A stretch of 64,000 nucleotides of DNA from an uncultured Prevotella sp. (lineage in GTDB: Bacteria > Bacteroidota > Bacteroidia > Bacteroidales > Bacteroidaceae), in the NCBI GenBank assembly GCA_944319815.1, contig CALUEX010000006.1, positions 23,163 to 87,162 of the forward strand, read 5' to 3'. Of the stretch, positions 1 through 7,561 are shown piece by piece; position 1 is the first letter of the stretch, and every line of letters starts with the position of its first letter. The notes under the pieces are model-generated. The model saw only the letters and a list, made by a program, of their open reading frames with translations, was not told the origin of the DNA and did no database searches. Made by a program: the position numbers and the translations under genes.

Positions 1-71
1 GCGTCATACTCACCATCGGCCCAGATTGCAAAGCCGATGAAGTTAGCTACCGCTTCTAATGATGATTTCAT
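1..71 (-). CDS. TerB-like protein, N-terminal fragment
   Basis: The gene runs off the left edge, so only the first 23 codons are visible. They read M-K-S-S-L-E-A-V-A-N-F-I-G-F-A-I-W-A-D-G-E-Y-D. The A-x-A-D-G-E-x-D stretch resembles the acidic metal-binding loop of the TerB/DjlA-type helical domain, which is the only basis for the call. The ATG is at 69-71, 20 bp downstream of the small basic gene that ends at 92 on the same strand, so the two are probably co-transcribed. TerB-like domains are linked to tellurite and stress-response modules. With so little sequence the family is tentative. Confidence 0.4.
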   Translation of the reverse strand, partial: MKSSLEAVANFIGFAIWADGEYD

Positions 72-91
72 AAGTCAAGTTCCTCCTGTTT

Positions 92-346
92 TTAATAACC
101 GAAAAGTCGTTTCAGCCTGTTCTTCAGGCTACCCTTGGCGCGACGCGCCTTTGCCATGTTGGCAGCCATCTGCTTATACTCTTTCGTGCGTTTGTCCACT
201 TTGCCTGCGGCAGTCTTCTTCAGCCTCGGCTTTGCCGGTGCCGCGCCTTTCGCCTTTGCGGCGCGAGCCTTGGCCAAGCGCGCCTTGAGTTCTTTATACT
301 CCTTGGTGCGCTTATCCATCTTTCCTGATGCTGTTGTCTTTACCAT
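92..346 (-). CDS. small Lys/Ala-rich basic repeat protein
   Basis: This 84-residue protein is about one third Lys plus Arg. It is built from two copies of a roughly 30-residue unit, T-A-x-G-K-[MV]-D-K-R-T-K-E-Y-K followed by a helical A-K-A-R-x-A-K segment (residues about 5-37 and 45-76). No signal peptide, cysteine or catalytic motif is seen. The composition resembles histone H1-like or other nucleic-acid-binding tails, but no family was recognised. It lies between the tandem-domain protein at 426-1235 and the TerB-like start at 71, all on the minus strand. The function is unknown; binding to nucleic acid or an acidic partner is an inference from charge only. Confidence 0.55.
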   Translation of the reverse strand: MVKTTASGKMDKRTKEYKELKARLAKARAAKAKGAAPAKPRLKKTAAGKVDKRTKEYKQMAANMAKARRAKGSLKNRLKRLFGY

Positions 347-364
347 TCGTTCTTGTTTTTTTTA

Positions 365-425
365 TTTAGCAGACGAGTTTTTCAGTAAACAAGCCTTATC
401 ACTTGTCCGCTCGTTTACTTGTCAC
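365..425. repeat. GACAAGT/GACGAGT word array in spacer
   Basis: The spacer between the two minus-strand genes is made of variants of one short word (agcagacgag, agtaaacaag, cttgtccgctcg, tttacttgtcactt). The same words make up the in-frame insertion inside tex near 3433-3561. No promoter box is seen here. Confidence 0.5.
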
Positions 426-1235
426 TTACTTATTCTCGTTAATAAAATCCACCAGCTTAGAGCCAAACGTTTGGGTGTTCCACGTCGGTTCATAGTTGAA
501 GCCCACGTTGCCGGCTATCTCACGCAGTGCGGATATGGTGTTGCCATATATGCGGTAAGTCTCCACCGTGCCCGACGGACGTATGGCGATGGTATATTCG
601 CCAATCGTGGCTTGCCTTGTACCTTGACCGTAAGCCTTGACAAGCGTCAGACCAAAACGGCGCGTGTTCCAATCGGGGTCATACTGAAAACCGACCGTTT
701 GGGCGGCCTCGCGCAGTGACGCGCGCACATTATCGTAAATGCGGAACACCTCAACAGAGTTGTTTGCCTTCACCGTGATGATATATTCGCCCGAAATGGC
801 AGACTTCTTCGCCGGCACATACTTGTCGGCATCAGCCACTTCAGCCGGTGCCGCACCATCCACCTCCGCCTCGTCGGCGGCATACTGCTGTTCGAGCAAG
901 GCCTGCATCTTGGCTTTCGTGGCATTTTTTGGTATGTCGCAAACGGTTGACAGAGTGTATTCGTCGAGGGCGAGCACCCAGTCGTCTGGCGAAGCTACCT
1001 GCACCTTTATGCCGAACTTGTCTGACATTTCCTGTTCAAATTCGCCCACGGTCATGTTCTCGGTGCATTCCACCTGCCCCGAAACCGTGTCGCCCGTGCG
1101 TATCGAAGCCAGCGTTGCTTCGTCGTCGGCTTTCTTGTTGCCGTTATAAACGCGAAGCGTCCCTCCGAATGTTTCCTTAAAGTGGTCTTTCAGGGTCTTG
1201 ACCCTCAAACGACCGTCAATAGCAAAAGTCTTCAT
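426..1235 (-). CDS. tandem-domain protein of unknown function (beta-grasp-like N terminus)
   Basis: The 269-residue protein has no signal peptide. Residues 1-50 (M-K-T-F-A-I-D-G-R-L-R-V-K-T-L, then R-V-Y-N-G) and about 58-110 (M-T-V-G-E-F-E-x-E, then F-G-I-K-V-Q-V) look like two degenerate copies of a small alpha/beta fold. I recall similar sequences beside TerB/TerD-type genes, but no search was run. The C-terminal half has two clear copies of a 55-residue unit, G-E-Y-x-I-x-[VI]-x-x-x-x-[ST]-V-E-[VT]-[FY]-R-I-Y, then a W-N-T-[RQ]-x-F-G anchor (about 148-203 and 213-265). It is the first visible gene of the minus-strand cluster leading to the TerB-like gene. It could be a scaffold or ligand-binding protein; no catalytic residues are evident. 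Confidence 0.5.
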   Translation of the reverse strand: MKTFAIDGRLRVKTLKDHFKETFGGTLRVYNGNKKADDEATLASIRTGDTVSGQVECTENMTVGEFEQEMSDKFGIKVQVASPDDWVLALDEYTLSTVCDIPKNATKAKMQALLEQQYAADEAEVDGAAPAEVADADKYVPAKKSAISGEYIITVKANNSVEVFRIYDNVRASLREAAQTVGFQYDPDWNTRRFGLTLVKAYGQGTRQATIGEYTIAIRPSGTVETYRIYGNTISALREIAGNVGFNYEPTWNTQTFGSKLVDFINENK

Positions 1236-1539
1236 ATCAAATAAGGTTTATTGTTTTGGTAAATCAATTGATTTTGGCAGAAAAAGGACAAGCAGAAAGC
1301 CTTGCCCCTTGCCTGCCGAAAGTTCAGCACACAACAATCCCTGCACCGACCGTAGCCGGCGCATACAAAACGGATGAAAGCAAAACGGAAAGTAACGTTG
1401 CAAAGACTTATTGCGCCTTTGCCGTAATGGATTAGTGTAAAAATACCCCCCCCGAAAAGTTTTTAAGCGATAAGACCAAGTTCCGCATAGATAACAATCA
1501 TCACCTGCAAGCTCAAAAAGCCTACAAACAGTTAATTAT
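1236..1539. other. intergenic region without a recognised gene
   Basis: This non-coding stretch holds a run of eight C residues near 1447-1454. On the minus strand it is the sequence just after the 6S-like RNA candidate, and it contains a weak AGGC-T-rich-AGCTT hairpin. No protein-coding signal is seen. Confidence 0.4.
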
Positions 1540-1697
1540 TATCCTGCAAGACGGGACTCAGGACGTATGTGAATGTTTCGCTTTAAGGGAGAAGAGCCGT
1601 CCCATTACTTTCCTCCGCGGCGTTCAGTCAAGTGCCGCAGACGAATTGCCAAGGTAATGTAATTTCCCCATCAAGAAGCTACATTGCGTCTTGATTT
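1540..1697 (-). ncRNA. 6S-like small RNA candidate
   Basis: A promoter box TATATTTG (1704-1711, minus strand) points into about 160 nt that do not encode a protein but can fold into a rod. A closing stem pairs CAAGACG (1687-1693) with CGTCTTG (1547-1553). Inner stems pair GGGGAA with TTCTCC and CATTAC with GTAATG, and a terminal stem pairs GCGGC with GCCGC near 1617-1640. A closing stem, a loose central region and a long terminal hairpin is the architecture of 6S RNA, which binds RNA polymerase holoenzyme. A 6S-like RNA family is known in Bacteroidales. The fold was found by eye; it was not computed or aligned to a covariance model. Confidence 0.45.
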
Positions 1698-1703
1698 GCG
1701 ATG

Positions 1704-1711
1704 CAAATATA
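1704..1711 (-). promoter_or_regulatory. Bacteroidota promoter box for the small RNA
   Basis: On the minus strand this reads TATATTTG, an exact match to the TAnnTTTG box of the primary sigma factor in Bacteroidota. It sits 7-10 nt before the proposed RNA start. No minus-strand open reading frame starts downstream within 300 bp. Confidence 0.55.
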
Positions 1712-1778
1712 ATGAAAATATCTTTAAGCCACAATTTTTAACGTAAATATTTTTCGATGCGGACTATCCTAAAGTATT

Positions 1779-1880
1779 AAAAGGACACAAACGACTGCAT
1801 AAAAGGATGCCAACGGGAACGCAAAAAGGCACCTTTCAGCGCGTGAAAGGTGCCCTTTTAGGAACGCATTGATTATCAAG
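1779..1880. repeat. 22-bp-period array (4 units) plus TTGATTATCAA-type tail
   Basis: Four consecutive 22-bp units begin at 1779, 1801, 1823 and 1845. Each has AAAAGG or AAAGG at the same phase, and most have a mirrored CCTTT or CCCTTTT. The array is followed by CATTGATTATCAAG at 1867-1880. It lies just downstream of tex (minus strand), so the last two units, which can pair as a hairpin, could also act as the tex terminator. Confidence 0.7.
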
Positions 1881-1908
1881 CCTTTATCAAGGCCTGATTA
1901 ACAAGCCG

Positions 1909-4131
1909 TCAATCGTCAATATTTCTCATCGAAAGGGATATGCGGTTGCGCTTGAGGTCTATGCCCGTCACGCGGACACGGACGTGCTGATGCAGGCTTA
2001 CGACTTGTGCCGGGTCGCTGACGTAACGGTCGGCCATCTGCGAGATGTGCACGAGACCGTCTTGGTGTACGCCTATATCAACGAATGCTCCGAAGTTAGT
2101 GATATTTGTTACTATGCCCGGCAACACCATGCCCTCGTGCAGGTCGGCCGGCGTATGCACGTCGTCGCTGAAGGCGAACTCCTCCGCCTGCCCGTGCGGG
2201 TCGCGCCCTGGCTTGTCGAGCTCGGCCATTATGTCGGTGAGCGTTGACATACCGGCATCTGCCGACACATACCTCGACAGGTCTATGTCGGCGCGGCGTT
2301 TGCTGTCGGCTATGAGTTCGGCTACCGTGCAACGGCTGTCACGGGCCATGTGCTCCACGATGTTGTAGCTCTCCGGGTGCACCGCCGTGTTGTCAAGCGG
2401 ATTGGCGGCGCCCGGTATGCGCAGGAAACCGGCGCACTGCTCAAAGGCAGCACGACCGAGACGCGGCACCTTGAGCAGTTCACGACGCGAGGCAAACGGG
2501 CCGTTGGCCGTGCGGTAATCAACGATGTTCTTTGCCAGCGCTGGGCCCAACCCGCTGACATAGGCCAGGAGATGCGCGCTTGCAGTGTTGAGGTTCACGC
2601 CCACGGAATTGACGCAGCTCTCAACAGTCATGTCAAGACTGCGCTTGAGTTTCGCCTGGTCTACGTCGTGCTGGTATTGCCCCACGCCGATGCTCTTGGG
2701 GTCGATTTTCACGAGTTCGGCCAACGGGTCCATAAGCCTACGGCCTATGCTGACGGCTCCGCGCACGGTGACATCCTCGTCAGGGAACTCTTCGCGCGCC
2801 GTCTTCGATGCCGAATATACCGATGCCCCGTCTTCGCTGACAACATAGACTGGCGTCTGCTGAAAGACTTGCCTGACGAACGCCTCCGTTTCACGGCTTG
2901 CCGTACCGTTGCCTATGGCCACGGCCTCTATGCCGTATGCCGTAACCATATAGGCCAGACGGCGCGAGGCCATAGCCCTGTCGGCACGCGGCGGATGCGG
3001 GAACACGGCTTCATGGTGAAGCAGTGTGCCCTTGGCGTCGAGGCAAACCACCTTGCAGCCCGTGCGGAAACCGGGGTCGATGCCCATAACGCGCTTTTGC
3101 CCCAACGGAGCGGCAAGCAACAGCTGACGCAGGTTGGCAGCGAACACACGTATGGCCTCATCGTCGGCCTTCTCTTTACTCATTGCAGCGAACTCGGTCT
3201 CAATGGAGGGCTTCAGGAGCCGCTTGTAAGCGTCGGCCACGGCATCAGCCACAAGCCGCTGGCACTCGCCCGAGCCGCGGACGTAATGACGCTGAAGGCG
3301 CTCCGTAGGGTCGTCGGCCGGCGAAATGCTTACGCGCAACACGCCTTCGGCCTCGCCCCGGCGCATGGCCAACAACCTGTGTGACGTGCATCGGTTAAGC
3401 GCTTCGGAACAGTCAAAATAGTCAGAATATTTGTCGTAGTTTTCAGTTGACGAGGGACGAGCAGACAAGTCACGAGTTGACAAGTCACCAGCAGACGAGT
3501 TATGAGTTGTTGAGTTGACAAGTTGGTCGGACTTGTCGCCTGCCGCCGACCTGCTTGCCTTGACTTTCGCCGTTATCACGGCTGTGCGCCTGAAGGCCGT
3601 GCGTACCGTTTGGCGTGCACGCTCGTCTTCACTTACGTTCTCGGCTATAATGTCTTGCGCACCTTTTATGGCTTCGCCAACGTCTTTTACGTCACCTTTT
3701 ACAAAACGCCGCGCCGCAGCTTCCGGGTTGCGTTCACGCTGCAGCATTATGATGGCAGCCAAAGGTTCCAGTCCACGCTCGCGTGCAATGCCACCCTTAG
3801 TCCTGCGCTTGGGCTTGTAAGGCAGGTAGATGTCTTCAAGCAAGGCTGCGTCCCAGCAGTCGTCGATACGCCGCGACAGTTCCGGCGTCATCTTCCCCTG
3901 CCCCGTTATGGCCTTAACGATTGTCTCCTTGCGCTTCGCAAGGTCGGCTAGGCGCGCACCCTCTTCACTTATACGCGCTATCTGCACCTCGTCGAGACCG
4001 CCTGTACGCTCCTTACGGTAACGACTGATAAACGGTATAGTGCAGCCATCGGCAAGCAGGCCAAGCGTGGCTTCGACGCTACGCTCTTTCAGCCCCAACG
4101 CGGCCGCTATCATCTTTGCAAACTTTTCCAT
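1909..4131 (-). CDS. tex: Tex family S1 RNA-binding transcription accessory protein
   Basis: The 740-residue protein covers the full Tex architecture. It has an N-terminal helical region with the I-S-R-Y-R-K-E-R-T-G-G motif (about 35-45), a YqgF/RuvC-like domain starting at V-M-G-I-D-P-G-F-R-T-G-C-K (about 348), a helix-hairpin-helix segment with N-S-V-G-V-N-L-N-T-A-S (about 500) and a C-terminal S1 domain (about 655-735, G-A-F-V-D-I-G-V-H-Q-D-G-L-V-H-I-S). Tex is a nucleic-acid-binding factor linked to transcription and RNA handling. Residues about 191-233 are an extra Ser/Asp/Thr-rich segment where family members usually have a short linker before the Y-x-D-Y-F-D motif. The DNA there is the same word array seen at 365-425. 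Confidence 0.95.
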   Translation of the reverse strand: MEKFAKMIAAALGLKERSVEATLGLLADGCTIPFISRYRKERTGGLDEVQIARISEEGARLADLAKRKETIVKAITGQGKMTPELSRRIDDCWDAALLEDIYLPYKPKRRTKGGIARERGLEPLAAIIMLQRERNPEAAARRFVKGDVKDVGEAIKGAQDIIAENVSEDERARQTVRTAFRRTAVITAKVKASRSAAGDKSDQLVNSTTHNSSAGDLSTRDLSARPSSTENYDKYSDYFDCSEALNRCTSHRLLAMRRGEAEGVLRVSISPADDPTERLQRHYVRGSGECQRLVADAVADAYKRLLKPSIETEFAAMSKEKADDEAIRVFAANLRQLLLAAPLGQKRVMGIDPGFRTGCKVVCLDAKGTLLHHEAVFPHPPRADRAMASRRLAYMVTAYGIEAVAIGNGTASRETEAFVRQVFQQTPVYVVSEDGASVYSASKTAREEFPDEDVTVRGAVSIGRRLMDPLAELVKIDPKSIGVGQYQHDVDQAKLKRSLDMTVESCVNSVGVNLNTASAHLLAYVSGLGPALAKNIVDYRTANGPFASRRELLKVPRLGRAAFEQCAGFLRIPGAANPLDNTAVHPESYNIVEHMARDSRCTVAELIADSKRRADIDLSRYVSADAGMSTLTDIMAELDKPGRDPHGQAEEFAFSDDVHTPADLHEGMVLPGIVTNITNFGAFVDIGVHQDGLVHISQMADRYVSDPAQVVSLHQHVRVRVTGIDLKRNRISLSMRNIDD

Positions 4132-4240
4132 GTGTAATAAACGTTATAAAATCCTGTGCAAAAATACACTTTTTCGCCTTAAGTAGTTAAAGGTTAGTAA
4201 AAAGGAAGGCTACAAACACCGATATTCAGGCATAAATGCT

Positions 4241-4248
4241 TATCTTTG
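4241..4248 (+). promoter_or_regulatory. promoter box upstream of the SLC13-type permease
   Basis: TATCTTTG matches TAnnTTTG exactly. Transcription would start near 4255 and give a leader of about 275 nt made almost wholly of the inverted word array at 4262-4528. Confidence 0.55.
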
Positions 4249-4261
4249 CAATGATGTGGGT

Positions 4262-4528
4262 TATAAGGTTTTGCGGTTATGCGGTTTTACGGTCTTACGG
4301 TTTTGCGGTTATTGGGTTATAAGGTTGATTAGATGAAAAATACAACCGTAAGACCCTAAACCACAGAACCGTAAAACCCAATAAACCGCAAAACCTCATA
4401 ACCGCAAAACCCCATAACCCAACAACCGTAAAACCCAATAACCGTAAAACCGTAAAACCGTAAAACCCCATAACCGCAAAACCCCATAACCGCAAAACCC
4501 CATAACCGCAAAACCCCATAACCGCAAG
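4262..4528. repeat. CGGTTTTGCGGTTATGG word array with inverted arms
   Basis: The left part (4262-4325) is written in the words GGTTTTGCGGTTATGCGG. The right part (4345-4528) is the reverse complement of the same words, including four near-identical copies of AACCCCATAACCGCAA at 22-23 bp spacing. The two parts can fold into a long hairpin. The array ends 2 bp before the permease start codon, so it forms the 5' leader of that gene. Confidence 0.75.
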
Positions 4529-4530
4529 AT

Positions 4531-6387
4531 ATGTTATTAACACTTATAGTCCTTGCCCTATGCGCCGTGATGTTCGCCATAGGCAAGATACGCTCTGACG
4601 TCGTGGCGCTGTGCGCCCTCATCGTGCTGATGGTCTCCGGCATACTTACGCCTGACGAGGCCCTGTCGGGTTTCTCTAACTCGGTGGTAATAATGATGGT
4701 AGGCCTGTTCGTCGTCGGCGGGGCAATATTCCAGACAGGACTGGCCAAGATGATAAGCGGACGCATTATGAGGCTGGCCGGCGACAGCGAGCTGCGCCTG
4801 TTCCTCCTCGTGATGGCCGTGACGTCGGCCATTGGGGCTTTCGTAAGCAACACGGGCACTGTGGCCCTGATGCTGCCAATCGTCGTAAGCCTCGCGGCCA
4901 AGGCACACGTCAACGCCTCGCGACTGCTGATGCCGCTGGCCTTTGCGAGCAGCCTCGGCGGAATGCTGACGCTCATTGGTACGCCGCCTAACCTCGTAAT
5001 CCAGGACGCGCTGACGAGCGCAGGGCTTGAACCTCTGTCGTTCTTCTCGTTCACGCCCGTGGGCCTGGCGTGCATCGTCGTTGGTACGGCCGTACTGCTG
5101 CCGCTCAGCAAGTGGTTTCTCGACAAGCGTGCCGACAAGGACAAGGACGAGAGGGCAAAAGTAAAGTCGCTGGAACAGCTCGTTGACGAATACCGCATAG
5201 CCGACAACCTGTCGCGCTACACCGTAGGACACGACTCGAAAATCAAGGGCAAGACTATCGTAGAACTTGACATACACAACCGCTACGGACTGACCGTGCT
5301 CGAAGTCCGCCGCGAGACTTCGAGGCAGAAAGGATTGCTAAAGAGCGTCAACCAGATGCTGGCCGGCCCGCACACGGTGTTGCAGGAAAACGACATTATA
5401 TATGTTACGGGCGAAAAGGAGTCGGCACAACGCTTTGCCGACGAATACGCGCTGCTTGCTCCCGTTAAGCCAACCAGCGGGGCCGACGGGCAAGGGGGAC
5501 TCGACTTTTACGACATTGGAATGGCCGAGATTGTGCTCATGCCGACATCGCAACTCGTCAACAGGCGCGTGAAAGAGTCGGGCTTCCGCTCAAAATACGG
5601 CATAAACATCGTCGGGATAAGACGTAAGGGCGAATACATCATGGACGACCTTGCCGACTTGCACTTGCACAGCGGCGACGTGCTGCTTGTGCAGGGCACG
5701 TGGGCCAGCATAAGCCGCTTAGGCAACGAGGAAGAGAAATGGGTTGTGCTGGGACAGCCGCTCGAGGAGGCGGCCAAGGTGACGCTTGACTACAAGGCTC
5801 CGATGGCTGCCTGCATAATGCTGATAATGATTGCGTTCATGGTGTTCGACTTCATCCCCATCGCCCCTGTCACCGCCGTGATGATTGCCGCCGTGCTGAT
5901 GGTGCTTACAGGATGCTTCCGTAACGTGGAGGCTGCATACAAAACCATCAACTGGGAAAGCGTGGTGCTGATTGCCGCCATGATGCCCATGTCCGTAGCC
6001 TTGGAAAAAACCGGGGCGTCGGCCATGATTTCACAGTCGCTCGTCAGTGGGCTTGGGGCTTTCGGCCCGTTCGTGCTGCTTGCGGGAATTTATTTCACAA
6101 CGTCGCTGCTCACGATGTTCATCAGCAACACGGCGACGGCCGTGCTGATGGCGCCAATCGCCATGTCGTCGGCTACGCAGATAGGGTTAAGCCCCTACCC
6201 CTTCCTGTTTGCCGTGGCTCTCGGCGCAAGTATGTGCTTTGCGTCGCCGTTCTCAACTCCACCTAACGCACTGGTCATGCAGGCTGGACGGTATAAGTTC
6301 ATGGACTACGTTAAGGTGGGACTGCCGCTGCAGGTCATCATCGGCATCGTGATGGTGTTCCTACTGCCGCTGCTTTTCCCGTTCTGA
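4531..6387 (+). CDS. SLC13/DASS-family permease with two RCK_C (TrkA-C) domains
   Basis: The protein has 618 residues. Hydrophobic segments fill residues 1-200 and about 420-618, with the DASS hallmark G-G-M-L-T-L-I-G-T-P-P-N-L-V near 150 and its C-terminal counterpart S-P-F-S-T-P-P-N-A-L near 575. Between the two membrane halves lie two soluble RCK_C modules (about 215-300 and 320-400). Relatives are Na+- or H+-coupled carriers of anions such as di- and tricarboxylates or sulfate; the substrate cannot be told here. The N terminus (M-L-L-T-L-I-V-L-A-L) enters directly into a membrane helix. The gene is monocistronic and convergent with ilvC, separated by a 36-bp perfect inverted repeat. Confidence 0.85.
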   Translation: MLLTLIVLALCAVMFAIGKIRSDVVALCALIVLMVSGILTPDEALSGFSNSVVIMMVGLFVVGGAIFQTGLAKMISGRIMRLAGDSELRLFLLVMAVTSAIGAFVSNTGTVALMLPIVVSLAAKAHVNASRLLMPLAFASSLGGMLTLIGTPPNLVIQDALTSAGLEPLSFFSFTPVGLACIVVGTAVLLPLSKWFLDKRADKDKDERAKVKSLEQLVDEYRIADNLSRYTVGHDSKIKGKTIVELDIHNRYGLTVLEVRRETSRQKGLLKSVNQMLAGPHTVLQENDIIYVTGEKESAQRFADEYALLAPVKPTSGADGQGGLDFYDIGMAEIVLMPTSQLVNRRVKESGFRSKYGINIVGIRRKGEYIMDDLADLHLHSGDVLLVQGTWASISRLGNEEEKWVVLGQPLEEAAKVTLDYKAPMAACIMLIMIAFMVFDFIPIAPVTAVMIAAVLMVLTGCFRNVEAAYKTINWESVVLIAAMMPMSVALEKTGASAMISQSLVSGLGAFGPFVLLAGIYFTTSLLTMFISNTATAVLMAPIAMSSATQIGLSPYPFLFAVALGASMCFASPFSTPPNALVMQAGRYKFMDYVKVGLPLQVIIGIVMVFLLPLLFPF

Positions 6388-6396
6388 AGATAAAAA

Positions 6397-6490
6397 GGAG
6401 GGAAGGAGTAAAGGAGAGAAGGAGTAAGTAGATTACTTGTAACGATAAAGCATTTCTACTTACTCCTTCTCTCCTTTACTCCTTCCCTCC
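6397..6490. terminator. perfect 36-bp inverted repeat of GGAGTAA words
   Basis: The left arm (6397-6432) and right arm (6455-6490) are exact reverse complements, with a 22-nt loop. The arms are purine-only apart from T and repeat GGAGTAA and GGAGGGAA. The hairpin sits between the convergent permease and ilvC genes, where a bidirectional terminator is expected, but it is far longer than a normal terminator and lacks a clean U-tract. Confidence 0.7.
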
Positions 6491-6495
6491 TTACA

Positions 6496-7539
6496 TTAAT
6501 TGTTTTCAGGGCGCAGTTTGCGCACCGTTGCTCCAGCTTGCCACATCTCACTCTCGCGCATCTGGCGAAGCTCCTCGTTCAGCTTCTCGCGATAATCGGG
6601 CTTTGAGTTGCTGTCAATGGATATTTGAGCCTCGTTGCCCGACTTAACCGAAAGATACAACCATTCCATGACTGGCTTTATCGCGTCGCGGAAACGCGGC
6701 GCCCAATCCAACGCTCCACGCTGCGCCGTGGTAGAACAGTTGGCATACATCCAGTCCATTCCCTTTGCACCGAACAACGGGCCAAGGCTTTGGGTAAGTT
6801 CCTCAACGGTCTCGTTGAACGCCTCCGAAGGCGAATGGCCGTGTTCGCGGAGTACTTGGTATTGAGCCTCAAGCAGCCCTTCAATAGCCCCCATAAGCGA
6901 ACCGCGCTCTCCTGTAAGGTCGCTCGTGGCCTCGCGCTCAAACGTGGTCTTGAACAAATAACCAGCCCCGATGCCTATGCCAAAGGCCAATGTGCGCTCC
7001 TCGGCACGCCCGGTGGCATCCTGATAGACAGCGTATGAACAGTTCAATCCTCGTCCTTCGCAGAACATCGTGCGCAGTGATGTGCCCGAACCCTTGGGCG
7101 CAACCATTATTACGTCGATGTCGTCGGGTGGAACTACACCCGTGCGCTCGCTCCAGTTAATTGCAAATCCGTGCGAATAGTAAAGAGCCTTGCCCTTTGT
7201 CAGGTATTTCTTGATTTGCGGCCAGACCGAAATCTGCCCGGCATCAGACAGCAGCATACATACTATTGTGCCCTTCTCGGCAGCCTCCTCTATAGAAAAC
7301 AGCGTCTTGCCAGGAACCCAACCATCGGCAACGGCCTTGTCATACGTCTTGCCTTCACGCTGGCCTACAATCACGTTGAAGCCGTTATCACGCAGGTTAC
7401 AAGCCTGTCCCGGGCCTTGTATACCATAACCAAGGACTGCTATTGTCTCGTTTTTAAGCACTTCACGCGCTTTTTCCAATGAAAACTCCTTGCTGGTGAC
7501 TACCGTCTCAACGACACCACCAAAATTCATCTCTGCCAT
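6496..7539 (-). CDS. ilvC: ketol-acid reductoisomerase
   Basis: This enzyme converts 2-acetolactate to 2,3-dihydroxyisovalerate (and the isoleucine analogue) with NADPH and Mg2+. The 347-residue protein has the Rossmann motif A-V-L-G-Y-G-I-Q-G-P-G-Q-A near residue 35, followed by the V-G-Q-R-E-G loop. Downstream are the conserved acidic segments of the knotted helical domain (S-D-L-T-G-E-R-G-S-L-M-G near 210, E-A-F-N-E-T-V-E-E near 245). The length is usual for the short class. It is the last gene of the ilv operon, 22 bp after the acyl-ACP thioesterase gene. Confidence 0.97.
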   Translation of the reverse strand: MAEMNFGGVVETVVTSKEFSLEKAREVLKNETIAVLGYGIQGPGQACNLRDNGFNVIVGQREGKTYDKAVADGWVPGKTLFSIEEAAEKGTIVCMLLSDAGQISVWPQIKKYLTKGKALYYSHGFAINWSERTGVVPPDDIDVIMVAPKGSGTSLRTMFCEGRGLNCSYAVYQDATGRAEERTLAFGIGIGAGYLFKTTFEREATSDLTGERGSLMGAIEGLLEAQYQVLREHGHSPSEAFNETVEELTQSLGPLFGAKGMDWMYANCSTTAQRGALDWAPRFRDAIKPVMEWLYLSVKSGNEAQISIDSNSKPDYREKLNEELRQMRESEMWQAGATVRKLRPENN

Positions 7540-7561
7540 AATACTTAAATTAAATTATTTA

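Noticed and set aside
1441-1455. C8 run as a phase-variation tract.
   Set aside because: It lies outside any gene and is not placed in a promoter spacer; the G8 run near 30143 is likewise in a leader with no clear frame dependence.
2350-3384. Long open frame antisense to tex (344 codons).
   Set aside because: It lies fully inside tex on the other strand, has no promoter and reads as the shadow of a G/C-rich gene.
4356-5207. Minus-strand frame across the 5' part of the permease gene and the word array (283 codons).
   Set aside because: It is antisense to a clear transporter, and its C-terminal part is just the translated CGGTTATGG array.
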